Shown here piece by piece: positions 56,271-64,000 of a DNA stretch of 64,000 nucleotides (the first letter of the stretch is position 1; every line of letters begins with the position of its first letter). The translations under genes and the position numbers were made by a program. Source of the DNA: Bacteroides zhangwenhongii (GTDB lineage: Bacteria; Bacteroidota; Bacteroidia; Bacteroidales; Bacteroidaceae); NCBI RefSeq assembly GCF_009193325.2, contig NZ_CP059856.1, positions 3,286,001 to 3,350,000 of the forward strand. Direction: 5' to 3'. The notes under the pieces are model-generated. The model saw only the letters and a list, made by a program, of their open reading frames with translations. It was not told where the DNA came from and did no database searches.

Positions 56271-57689
56271 TCAATATCTATAATGATCAGCCTTGTAAGG
56301 TCCGTCTACCGATACACCGATATAGGCAGCTTGCTCCGGAGTAAGTTTCGTCAGCTTTACACCGATCTTTTCAAGATGCAGACGAGCTACTTCTTCATCC
56401 AGATGTTTCGGCAAACGATATACATTGATATCATATTTATTATTAAACAGCTCAATCTGAGCCAAAGTCTGGTTCGTAAATGAATTGCTCATAACAAACG
56501 ACGGATGTCCGGTTGCACAACCCAGATTGACAAGACGTCCATCGGCCAACAGAATAATACTATGCCCATCCGGGAAATAATAACGGTCCACCTGCGGCTT
56601 GATATTCACACATTTAATACCCGGATAATGTTTCAAAGCATCTACCTGGATCTCATTATCAAAGTGACCGATATTGCAAACGATAGCCTGATCTTTCATT
56701 TTCTCCATGTGGTCAATACGAATAATATCGATATTTCCTGTGGTAGTCACAAAAATATTACCTTCCGTACAAGCCTCTTCCATAGTTACGACTTCAAAAC
56801 CTTCCATGGCGGCCTGTAAAGCACAGATCGGATCTACTTCGGTCACAAGCACCCGTGCTCCATAGGAACGCATAGAATGAGAGCACCCTTTACCCACATC
56901 GCCATAGCCACATACTACCACAACTTTCCCGGCAATCATTACATCCGTCGCACGTTTGATACCGTCAGCCAATGATTCACGGCAACCGTACAGATTATCA
57001 AACTTAGATTTCGTTACCGAATCGTTGACATTAAACGCCGGGAACAGCAATTTGCCTTCTTCCTGCATCTGATACAGACGGTGTACACCGGTCGTCGTCT
57101 CTTCCGATACACCACGTACCTCCTCTGCAACCCGATGCCAACGCGTTTTATCTTCCGCTAAAACCCGCTTCAGAATAGCATTCAATTCTATTTCGTCTTC
57201 AGCGTGTACTTCTTTCTCCAGCACAGCCGCATTGTTCTCCGCATCATATCCCACATGAATCATCATTGTCGCATCACCACCATCATCCACAATCACATTC
57301 GGACCTTTGCCACCAGCAAAGCTCAAAGCCTGCAATGTACACCACCAGTAATCAGCCAAGGTCTCGCCTTTCCAAGCAAATACGGGCACACCTGAAGCTG
57401 CAATGGCAGCAGCAGCATGATCTTGCGTCGAGTATATATTACAAGAACACCAACGTACTTCAGCCCCTAAAGCCACCAATGTTTCAATCAACACGGCTGT
57501 CTGAATAGTCATGTGTAACGATCCCATAATACGGGCGCCTTTCAACGGTTTGGATTCTCCATACTTTTCGCGAAGAGCCATCAGGCCGGGCATTTCTTTT
57601 TCTGCCAAATCGATTTCCTTGCGTCCGAAGTCAGCAAGCGTAATATCTGCCACTTTATAAGGCAGAGTAGAGAATAATTCTGTAGACAT
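56271..57689 (-). CDS. ahcY: Adenosylhomocysteinase
   Basis: About 472 residues from [13 protein letters not shown] (ATG at 57687-57689; an ATG four codons upstream is less usual). The Rossmann NAD-binding region [17 protein letters not shown], the catalytic-domain block [13 protein letters not shown] with its Lys and Asp, and the C-terminal [15 protein letters not shown] and KADHYRY ending are intact. It splits S-adenosylhomocysteine into homocysteine and adenosine, keeping methylation running. The adenosine may be taken up by the PfkB kinase encoded two genes upstream (inference). No SAH riboswitch is seen in the short upstream gap. Confidence 0.97.
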   Translation of the reverse strand: MSTELFSTLPYKVADITLADFGRKEIDLAEKEMPGLMALREKYGESKPLKGARIMGSLHMTIQTAVLIETLVALGAEVRWCSCNIYSTQDHAAAAIAASGVPVFAWKGETLADYWWCTLQALSFAGGKGPNVIVDDGGDATMMIHVGYDAENNAAVLEKEVHAEDEIELNAILKRVLAEDKTRWHRVAEEVRGVSEETTTGVHRLYQMQEEGKLLFPAFNVNDSVTKSKFDNLYGCRESLADGIKRATDVMIAGKVVVVCGYGDVGKGCSHSMRSYGARVLVTEVDPICALQAAMEGFEVVTMEEACTEGNIFVTTTGNIDIIRIDHMEKMKDQAIVCNIGHFDNEIQVDALKHYPGIKCVNIKPQVDRYYFPDGHSIILLADGRLVNLGCATGHPSFVMSNSFTNQTLAQIELFNNKYDINVYRLPKHLDEEVARLHLEKIGVKLTKLTPEQAAYIGVSVDGPYKADHYRY

Positions 57690-57712
57690 ATTGTAAATCA
57701 TTTAATATATTA

Positions 57713-59413
57713 TTATTTCTTAGCAACCGGTGCACTCAGCATTTCCTTATATTTCACCGGATCATTCAATATCTTCACCGCTTCTTTCAAGCCGTCGTCG
57801 TCTTTCAGCTGCTGGATAATATTACCACGCTGATAGTAATAACGCTTAATAATTTCCGAAGCGATCATCTTCTTTATATCACCGGAAAAGTAATCCAAAT
57901 CACGGTCAAGATCGTGATTCAACTTCTTCTCAAGCGCCTTGAACTCTTCCGAAGCATCCGCCATATATCCTTCAAACTCGGCTGCCTCTTTCAAGGTTTT
58001 CAGAATCTTTTCGCTTTGCTGGTCATACTTGAAATCAGCTTTCTTCACCAATGCCTTAAAGTCATTATAATCAGCGTCGGTTACTTCAAACTTCTCCGGA
58101 GCAACAATGGTAGGATGCTTTAAACAATATTGGGTAGCATAATCGAAAATTAAATTATCACGTACCAGATAGAACAAAATATTCGGCAACTTCTCTTGCT
58201 TGATAACAATATCCGGCATTACACCACCCCCGTCGCGGACCTCACGCCCTGCAGCGGTATGAAACACCTTAGTCAAACTATCCGGAATGGTTCCAACACT
58301 TCCATCTTCATTACGATGCTTGTAGTCAATAGCCTGCACACAACGTCCGCTTGGAATATAGTATTTGGAAGTGGTCACTTTCATTGTTCCCCCATAAGGC
58401 AAAGAACGCGGAACCTGAACCAATCCCTTTCCAAAAGTACGGTTACCGACAACAACCGCGCGATCGAGGTCCTGTAAGGAACCCGATAAAATCTCAGAAG
58501 CAGAAGCAGTTCCGCTATTTACCAGAACCGCTACCGGAATATCCAAATCCAATGGTTCACGTAATGTTTTATAAGTATTGCTGGCTTGTTTGATTTTTCC
58601 CTTAGTCGTTACAATCACCTTTCCACGCGGCAAGAAATAATTTGCTATCTCTACAGCCTCGTCCAACAAGCCACCCCCATTCCCACGAAGATCGATAACC
58701 AACGAGGAAGCTCCTTGCTTCTTCAAATCCAAGAATGCTTTCTTGAACTCCTTCGAAGGATTGCCGGAAAAAGTACTCAGATTAATATATCCGATATGAT
58801 TATCAAGCACTGCAGCGTATGGAATGGCCGGATTCTGAATAGATTCACGTACAATGGTGAACTCCATCGGTGTACGTCCCCCCTTTACATTCGGGCGTTC
58901 CACTTTCAACTTAAAACTAGTTCCCGCCTGTCCGCGTAACATCTGGCTGACTTCTGCATTGTTCTTGCCTGCAAGGTCTTTTCCATCAATTTCCATCAAA
59001 ATATCTCCGGCTTTTAATCCAGCCTTAGCCGCCGGTGTGCCCTCGAAAGGTTCGGAAATCATAGAGCGTTTCAATTTCGTATTATAAGTAATGTAAGAAC
59101 CGATACCACCGAAAGATCCTTTTATCATCTGCTCCAACTCACTCTGGTCTTCCTCCGGAAAATACTCCGTATAAGGGTCCAACGTGAAAAGCATATTATC
59201 GATCCCCTCTCTGATCGTCTTATTCGGATCAATCGTATCGACATAGAACATATCCAATTCTTTCACAATCGCATTAAATATATCCAGGTTCTTGGCGATC
59301 TGGAAATTGCGGTCGTCACCACTCTTGAAACTAAAGAAAGCTACGATAGCCGTAACCGCTACCGCAACAACAGCTATCCGCCCATTCAGCAATTTTTTCA
59401 TACCTCTTTTCAT
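57713..59413 (-). CDS. C-terminal processing peptidase, S41 family
   Basis: A 566-residue protein with an N-terminal membrane anchor (about 10-29), a PDZ domain (about 105-190, FGGIGSYITYNTKL, then AGLKAGDILMEIDGKDL) and a tail-specific protease core. The Ser nucleophile is in SGTASASE (about Ser304) and the general-base Lys in FGKG (Lys329). The last ~150 residues form a helical region as in CtpA/Prc of Bacteroidetes. It degrades or trims periplasmic proteins. It starts 33 nt after the PfkB-family kinase stop. Confidence 0.94.
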   Translation of the reverse strand: MKRGMKKLLNGRIAVVAVAVTAIVAFFSFKSGDDRNFQIAKNLDIFNAIVKELDMFYVDTIDPNKTIREGIDNMLFTLDPYTEYFPEEDQSELEQMIKGSFGGIGSYITYNTKLKRSMISEPFEGTPAAKAGLKAGDILMEIDGKDLAGKNNAEVSQMLRGQAGTSFKLKVERPNVKGGRTPMEFTIVRESIQNPAIPYAAVLDNHIGYINLSTFSGNPSKEFKKAFLDLKKQGASSLVIDLRGNGGGLLDEAVEIANYFLPRGKVIVTTKGKIKQASNTYKTLREPLDLDIPVAVLVNSGTASASEILSGSLQDLDRAVVVGNRTFGKGLVQVPRSLPYGGTMKVTTSKYYIPSGRCVQAIDYKHRNEDGSVGTIPDSLTKVFHTAAGREVRDGGGVMPDIVIKQEKLPNILFYLVRDNLIFDYATQYCLKHPTIVAPEKFEVTDADYNDFKALVKKADFKYDQQSEKILKTLKEAAEFEGYMADASEEFKALEKKLNHDLDRDLDYFSGDIKKMIASEIIKRYYYQRGNIIQQLKDDDGLKEAVKILNDPVKYKEMLSAPVAKK

Positions 59414-59446
59414 ATAAATGAATCGTAAAAGTAACTCAATACTTGG

Positions 59447-60436
59447 TTATTCAGCCAGAATCCTGTTAATATTTAACTTAATTTCATCCCAGCGTTCTCC
59501 TGATATTGTCGTACCGATTGTCTGGATAACATTTCCCGATAGAATAGAACCTATTTTAGCACACTTCTCCAATGAATATCCACACGTCAGACCATATAGA
59601 AAACCTGCAGCAAAATAATCACCGGCTCCGGTCGTATCCATCACTTTCTTTACCGGAATAGCGGAGACTTTAATTTCTTCTGTCCCTTTGCGAATATAAG
59701 AACCATTTGCCCCCACTTTTACGATGGCAATACTGCATTTCTTCGCAATGATTTCCAAAGCCTCCTCCGGTTCCTTACCCGTAAACGCTTTCGCCTCTTC
59801 CTCATTTGCAAAGACAATATCTACATACTTATTTATTAATAAGGAGAAAAAGTCCATATCACCGGCAACTATATTATAACTTGCCATATCAAGACAGATT
59901 TGCAAACCCGCCTCTTTCGCCAACTCAATGGCATGAAGAATCATTTCATGGTCCTGCACCAGGTATCCCTCTATAAACAAGTATGCATATCCTTTAAACA
60001 TATCGAGAGATAACTCTTCAGCTTTCAATGAAGCGGCAGCTCCCAAATAAGTCCCGAAGGTACGTTCTCCATCCGGTGAAATAAAAGTGGATGCAACACC
60101 GGAAGGCAACTGTTCAGACACCAATACTTTATCCTCAATATTGTTTTTCCGAAGATTTTCACGAAAAAAATCTCCATAATGATCATTTCCTACTTTTCCG
60201 ATAAAACCAGTTCCAGCTCCCAGACAAGCCAGTCCAAGTATAGTATTTCCTGCCGATCCGCCTGTTGCCAGATGCGTTTTCATCTGCGAGAATTTTGCGT
60301 TAATCTGCTGTAGCTTAGCATCATCAATAAGTTGCATGCTTCCTTTGGGCAGCCCCATTTCATCCAAAAGCGTATCATCCTTTAGGGTTGCAAGTACGTC
60401 GACTAGGGCGTTGCCCAATCCTATTATTTTATCCAT
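59447..60436 (-). CDS. PfkB-family carbohydrate/nucleoside kinase (adenosine kinase-like)
   Basis: A 329-residue ribokinase fold. The N-terminal GLGNALVDVLATL, the GG switch LATGGSAGNTILGLACLG and the C-terminal signature DTTGAGDYFAAGF with the catalytic Asp are clear. The absence of sugar-specific features and linkage with ahcY suggest adenosine or a related nucleoside as substrate, but ribose or another sugar is possible. Confidence 0.88.
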   Translation of the reverse strand: MDKIIGLGNALVDVLATLKDDTLLDEMGLPKGSMQLIDDAKLQQINAKFSQMKTHLATGGSAGNTILGLACLGAGTGFIGKVGNDHYGDFFRENLRKNNIEDKVLVSEQLPSGVASTFISPDGERTFGTYLGAAASLKAEELSLDMFKGYAYLFIEGYLVQDHEMILHAIELAKEAGLQICLDMASYNIVAGDMDFFSLLINKYVDIVFANEEEAKAFTGKEPEEALEIIAKKCSIAIVKVGANGSYIRKGTEEIKVSAIPVKKVMDTTGAGDYFAAGFLYGLTCGYSLEKCAKIGSILSGNVIQTIGTTISGERWDEIKLNINRILAE

Positions 60437-60453
60437 TTCTAATATTTTTTTTG

Positions 60454-60461
60454 CAAAGATA
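60454..60461 (-). promoter_or_regulatory. -7 box (TATCTTTG) of the kinase operon
   Basis: The minus strand reads TATCTTTG 18 nt before the kinase start. It overlaps the -33 region of the divergent tRNA promoter, so the two start regions share DNA. Confidence 0.5.
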
Positions 60462-60492
60462 TTGCATATTTCAAAAAAACCTAGTACTTTTG
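60461..60492 (+). promoter_or_regulatory. Promoter of the tRNA-Asn pair
   Basis: TTGC at 60462-60465, then 19 nt, then TACTTTTG at 60485-60492, an exact -7 match. The first tRNA starts 21 nt downstream. Confidence 0.6.
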
Positions 60493-60513
60493 CATCGCAA
60501 TTGAGAAAAACAT

Positions 60514-60587
60514 TCTTCCTTAGCTCAGTCGGTTAGAGCATCTGACTGTTAATCAGAGGGTCCTTGGTTCAAGTCCAAGAGGAAGAG
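60514..60587 (+). tRNA. tRNA-Asn (GUU), copy 1
   Basis: A full cloverleaf can be drawn: acceptor TCTTCCT / AGGAAGA, D-arm GCTC / GAGC, anticodon stem TCTGA / TCAGA with loop CTGTTAA (anticodon GTT), variable GGGTC, T-arm CTTGG / CCAAG with TTCAAGT, discriminator G. The CCA end is not encoded. 74 nt. Confidence 0.96.
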
Positions 60588-60615
60588 CAAAGTTGAAAAT
60601 CTTGATCGCAAACAT

Positions 60616-60689
60616 TCTTCCTTAGCTCAGTCGGTTAGAGCATCTGACTGTTAATCAGAGGGTCCTTGGTTCAAGTCCAAGAGGAAGAG
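60616..60689 (+). tRNA. tRNA-Asn (GUU), copy 2
   Basis: Identical in all 74 bases to copy 1, 28 nt downstream. The flanks are also shared on both sides (ACATTC... before, GCAAA-like after), which points to a recent tandem duplication of about 102 bp. Processed from the same transcript. Confidence 0.96.
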
Positions 60690-60694
60690 CAAAA

Positions 60695-60725
60695 AAGAAG
60701 CCGCCTGAATGGGTGGCTTTCTTAT
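60695..60725 (+). terminator. Terminator of the tRNA transcript
   Basis: AAGCCGCC (60698-60705) pairs with GGTGGCTT (60712-60719), including one G-U pair, followed by TCTTATTT. Confidence 0.75.
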
Positions 60726-60750
60726 TTAATATCATTAATAGAACTTTCTT

Positions 60751-61776
60751 TTAAAGAGAGTTACGTATAATCACTTTCGTCGGGTTACGCTTATATATTA
60801 CATTTTTATTCAAAATAACAGAAGCCGCAGCCTTCCCCATCATCTCAAAATCTGTAGAAATGACAGTAATGCCTCCTTCCAATATTTCTTTTACAGCTGT
60901 GTCATTATAAGAAATCAAACCTATTTCCTTACCTAACTCATATCCTTTCTTCTTTGCCAGTTTAATCAAGGATACATCATCCGTGTCATATCTACTAAAA
61001 GTAATATAAGCATTCCCTTTACGAAAATTTTTCTCTTCTACATTCGATTCTATAGAATATGGCAGTTCGCTTTTTACACAATAGTGCAGAAAACCATCAA
61101 TTACTTGTTGTGCATGAATTGCTTCCGGACGCGCTATCAGAATCAGTTTTTCATATTTTTTCAACCGATCCTGCAACTGTAAAAGACTACAATAGATATC
61201 ATAGCCATAATCTTGATAAATACAACTATAGTTACCACTCAATCCTTGTTGGTTATAATCTATGATTATTCTTTTTTCAGCCGGAATCAGGTTTAAAACA
61301 TCTGTCACCTCTTCCTTCAAAAAAGTAGCTATAATATAATGCGTATAATTGCCCAAGTTTTCTTTAATGAGTTTCTCAAAAACTTTATAGTTATGATGAT
61401 GAAAGTAAATGTCAATATCTCCCACATCCTTCAAAGATTTGAAGATAGAACGATAGATCTGTTCACGCATCACATTCATCTTATCCAATAATAGAAATAC
61501 ATGACAAGAATGGTTTATAGAGACCTTCTTTACAAAATACCCTTTTCTATAAATCGCTTCAATTACCCCCATCTCCAATAAGTAATTCAACCCTTTCAGC
61601 AGAGTCTCCTTACTCATGCGCAATTGTGTTTGTAGCTGGTTTAGTGAAGGTATTTGATCGCCTATCTGAAGTGTTCCATCTTCAATTAGTGAATTAATAT
61701 AATCCACTAACTGAAGATACTTCATTCGTGAAGCAGGTTTCTTCTGTTCCGTTATATCAAGATTCTCGTTTTGCAT
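60751..61776 (-). CDS. GntR-type regulator with LacI-like sugar-binding domain
   Basis: About 341 residues from MQNENLDITEQ (ATG at 61774-61776; an upstream ATG at 61806 gives ten extra hydrophobic residues and is less likely). Residues 20-85 form a GntR winged helix (DQIPSLNQLQTQLRMSKETLLKGLNYLLEMGVIEAIYRKGYFV). The rest is a periplasmic-binding-protein/LacI-type effector domain (ELGKEIGLISYNDTAVKEILEGGITVISTDFEMMGKAAA). Such hybrids in Bacteroides respond to sugars or phosphosugars, often as repressors of monosaccharide-use genes. It is followed on the right by an oxidoreductase gene on the same strand, 131 bp away. Confidence 0.88.
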   Translation of the reverse strand: MQNENLDITEQKKPASRMKYLQLVDYINSLIEDGTLQIGDQIPSLNQLQTQLRMSKETLLKGLNYLLEMGVIEAIYRKGYFVKKVSINHSCHVFLLLDKMNVMREQIYRSIFKSLKDVGDIDIYFHHHNYKVFEKLIKENLGNYTHYIIATFLKEEVTDVLNLIPAEKRIIIDYNQQGLSGNYSCIYQDYGYDIYCSLLQLQDRLKKYEKLILIARPEAIHAQQVIDGFLHYCVKSELPYSIESNVEEKNFRKGNAYITFSRYDTDDVSLIKLAKKKGYELGKEIGLISYNDTAVKEILEGGITVISTDFEMMGKAAASVILNKNVIYKRNPTKVIIRNSL

Positions 61777-61907
61777 TACGACCAAGATTAAATAAAATTT
61801 TAGCAAATATACTTAAATACCATGATAAAGCAAACTATTAGACAGACAAAATCTTATACCTTCTCCACACTCTCACAAGAACAATCTTTTATTCAAAATA
61901 TATTGAG

Positions 61908-64000
61908 TTATTCATAACACTTTACTGCAAATAAAGCTGCTGGGATCAGGCCGGAAGGATGTTCCAGAACGATTCTGATCTCATCCGTAACCAACTTCTC
62001 TGGAAATATGATCTCATTTATCGATTGATGATTATCATTCTTCTCATAAATCAATTGATTTGCGCCATCATATATTCTATATTTCTCTACACAGAACGGC
62101 ATTTTATTTTCCGGATGTGTCATTTGAACTGTTTCCATAGGCTGATCATAATCTGTATCAAAAAAGAGAGAGAGCTTCCCGACAGAAATAGCAGCATCCC
62201 ATTTAATTGTCAAAGTCGGATTCGGATCTTTCAATTCTGCCACCCAAGCATTTGGTGATTGAACCGGACGGTCAATACCATTATTAATATTCGAAACAGA
62301 AAAAGCATAACAGTCTTTTTCTGTTCGAATAGCGATATTATATCCCTCTGGTCTCCGCTTCGGACACCAGAACTCAAATTCCTCTATTCCAATATCTTCT
62401 CGGGGAGTTTGTTTTCCAAAGTTGGAAACAGCTTCATTCACCGTATTAAATACAGACAAAATTCCAGTAATCCTTTCTTGAGTATATTGCAACTGCACCA
62501 AAGGATTTTTCTTGAAAACAAGAAAAACATATTGCTCCTCCGGCATCACTGTTCCAAAAACTAACTCTAACTGTTGTTTACCTTGATGCAAAGCTAGTAT
62601 TTTAGTTTCCAGAACCACATCCGGAGTATGATTGAATGCTTTACTGCTAATACGAAGTTCCACTTCCAAAGCTGTTTCTTCAGAAGCGCAAAGATCAACT
62701 TGCACTTTTCCCAATACATCCCCTTTTTGTAAAGGAATCATTTGAGCTACAGACTCATCCAGCACCTGCATCTCCCCATCCGCCGGAAACCCCTTAAAAT
62801 GGTACTCACTGGATGCAGTCAAAGTCGCTTTCGTTACCAAATTCTCTTCGTCCCTGATTATCATATCAGGGATATACTGCCCCATTCTTGATAATTTCTT
62901 TTGCAATTCAGATACTTTCCCTAAAGAATATACTTCTCTCGGAGAGATGTTTTCTTTCAGACACATCGTCGCAGCCATCGCAACAGCCTGAGCACTGTGT
63001 GCAGAAGTAGCCATTACACGGGTTGAACCGAAAGCAACATGCGATACACTAATAATTCTTCCTGCAAGAAATAGATTCTCAATTCCCCTGCTATAAAGAC
63101 AACGGTAAGGAATCTGATATACCCCTTTCGAATGCCACTGATTACAAGCAGATTCCTCACCGAACACGCCGGCTGCCGGATGTAAATCAATACTCCATCC
63201 GCCATAAGAGACCGCATCTTCATGATGTCTTTGTTCTATGACATCTTGCTGAATCAGCATATAATCGCCTTCAAACCTTCTGCTCTCCCGTTTTCCGGGA
63301 ATACAGCCTACCCATTCCAGCGTCATTGTCTCCGCTTCCGGATATTTGCCCGAGTTCTTGATATAATCCCAGGCTCCATAAATAACCTTCCACAGTTCCC
63401 ATTTAATTTGTTCCGTATCATGTACCGTATCCAAGTCGCCGCCATATTCAACCCACCATAATTTACAACCATGTTCTTTCGCATTGAAACTACGAAATCG
63501 GGGAACAGTCTTCGTGACATCCATCGCATAAGAAGGAGCTACATATTTAACCGATTTGCCAGTATCTTTTGTGTAGAAATATAAACTGTGTCCCAAAAGC
63601 TCACCATAATCCTCATCCGGTGCAAACTTTTCGCCAAACTCCTCTCGGCTTTCAGCCCCCATACGATAAGGAGCCCCGGAAAGAAAACCGACAACACCAT
63701 CACCAGAAGCATCACAAAACAAAGGAGCAGTTATTTCGTACATAGTACTGTTCTGGCTACAAAACCCTCTGACACTTTCTATTTTATGACCAGCACTCTT
63801 TTTTACCTCATACACGCAGGTATTCAGCAATAAAGTTATATTTGGTTCGCTTACCACCTTGTCAAGCATGACAGAATCAAAAATGATCGGATTTCCCTCC
63901 GGATTGCGGAACGTATTTTCCACCATAATTTCATCTATCACACCGCCTTCACGCGCCCAGCGATTATTATTTCCCATATGAGAAGTTGCTCCGAGCATCC
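61908..64000 (-). CDS. FAD-dependent oxidoreductase with C-terminal beta domains (partial, N-terminus beyond window)
   Basis: About 697 codons visible; the frame is open at base 64000, and the dinucleotide-binding GxGxxG strand expected at the N-terminus is missing, so the true start lies outside. The FAD_oxidored (PF12831-type) pattern is seen: FCDASGDGVVGFLSGAPY, the CIPGKRESRRFEGDY block and the C-terminal FAD contact ENLFLAGRIISVSHVAFGSTRVM with HSAQAVAMAATMC. The final ~350 residues look like beta-sandwich, carbohydrate-binding-like domains. In Bacteroides such proteins belong to polysaccharide-use regions. Substrate unknown. Confidence 0.8.
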   Translation of the reverse strand, partial: MLGATSHMGNNNRWAREGGVIDEIMVENTFRNPEGNPIIFDSVMLDKVVSEPNITLLLNTCVYEVKKSAGHKIESVRGFCSQNSTMYEITAPLFCDASGDGVVGFLSGAPYRMGAESREEFGEKFAPDEDYGELLGHSLYFYTKDTGKSVKYVAPSYAMDVTKTVPRFRSFNAKEHGCKLWWVEYGGDLDTVHDTEQIKWELWKVIYGAWDYIKNSGKYPEAETMTLEWVGCIPGKRESRRFEGDYMLIQQDVIEQRHHEDAVSYGGWSIDLHPAAGVFGEESACNQWHSKGVYQIPYRCLYSRGIENLFLAGRIISVSHVAFGSTRVMATSAHSAQAVAMAATMCLKENISPREVYSLGKVSELQKKLSRMGQYIPDMIIRDEENLVTKATLTASSEYHFKGFPADGEMQVLDESVAQMIPLQKGDVLGKVQVDLCASEETALEVELRISSKAFNHTPDVVLETKILALHQGKQQLELVFGTVMPEEQYVFLVFKKNPLVQLQYTQERITGILSVFNTVNEAVSNFGKQTPREDIGIEEFEFWCPKRRPEGYNIAIRTEKDCYAFSVSNINNGIDRPVQSPNAWVAELKDPNPTLTIKWDAAISVGKLSLFFDTDYDQPMETVQMTHPENKMPFCVEKYRIYDGANQLIYEKNDNHQSINEIIFPEKLVTDEIRIVLEHPSGLIPAALFAVKCYE

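Noticed and set aside
57690..57712. SAH or SAM riboswitch ahead of ahcY
   Set aside because: The gap to the S41 protease stop is about 23 bp, too short for an aptamer.

Overview
The window comes from a human-gut Bacteroides, most likely near B. thetaiotaomicron, B. ovatus or B. xylanisolvens. The evidence is: Bacteroidetes-type ribosomal gene order (secY-map-infA-rpmJ-rpsM-rpsK-rpsD-rpoA-rplQ); promoters of the Bacteroides type (TTTG, about 19 nt, TAnnTTTG); paralogous RND and EmrAB-type efflux operons with TolC partners; and Bacteroides-specific families such as the PG0541-type PII-like protein and DUF3467. The species assignment is inference.

Bases 1 to about 9.35 kb are the left part of a Mu-like transposable prophage that continues beyond base 1, broadly like the Bacteroides 'Hankyphage' group (family-level inference). 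Read from its outer end inward, it carries candidate transposase-binding repeats (9.17-9.35 kb), a Trypco2-like gene and a CI-like repressor pointing outward, an operator/early-promoter region (7.78-7.90 kb), a leftward early operon of small genes starting with a Ner-sized HTH protein, a lone opposite-strand gene (5.92-6.33 kb), then MuA-type DDE transposase, MuB-type ATPase, a second RecA-fold ATPase, a GemA-like protein, an excisionase-like HTH protein, a small coiled-coil protein and a DUF3164 protein cut by the window edge.

From 9.4 to 11.5 kb there is a gene-poor stretch with one orphan small gene and a degenerate 22-bp tandem array (10.83-11.21 kb) bracketed by two related sequence modules. 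This is the least explained DNA in the window. Next come an aldo/keto reductase (YghZ family) and a three-gene MBOAT/SGNH O-acetylation cluster (12.5-16.3 kb), a long perfect hairpin, and a leftward efflux operon running TetR, TolC, membrane-fusion protein, RND pump, PII-like protein (16.5-23.1 kb). A secreted protein of unknown function, a membrane-anchored MutS-family ATPase and two small envelope proteins follow.

From 27.2 to 45.8 kb lies the fused str-S10-spc-alpha ribosomal supercluster, all on the minus strand: DUF3467, rpsL, rpsG, fusA, then rpsJ through rplQ, including rpmJ and rpmD, which are short. rpoB and rpoC are not next to it; pckA lies directly upstream instead. To the right are pckA, upp on the plus strand, and an AraC regulator with an EmrB/EmrA/TolC-like operon. 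After these come a YfhO-family membrane protein, ahcY, an S41 C-terminal processing protease and a PfkB-family kinase. The window ends with two identical tRNA-Asn(GUU) genes, a GntR/LacI-hybrid regulator and a partial FAD-dependent oxidoreductase.
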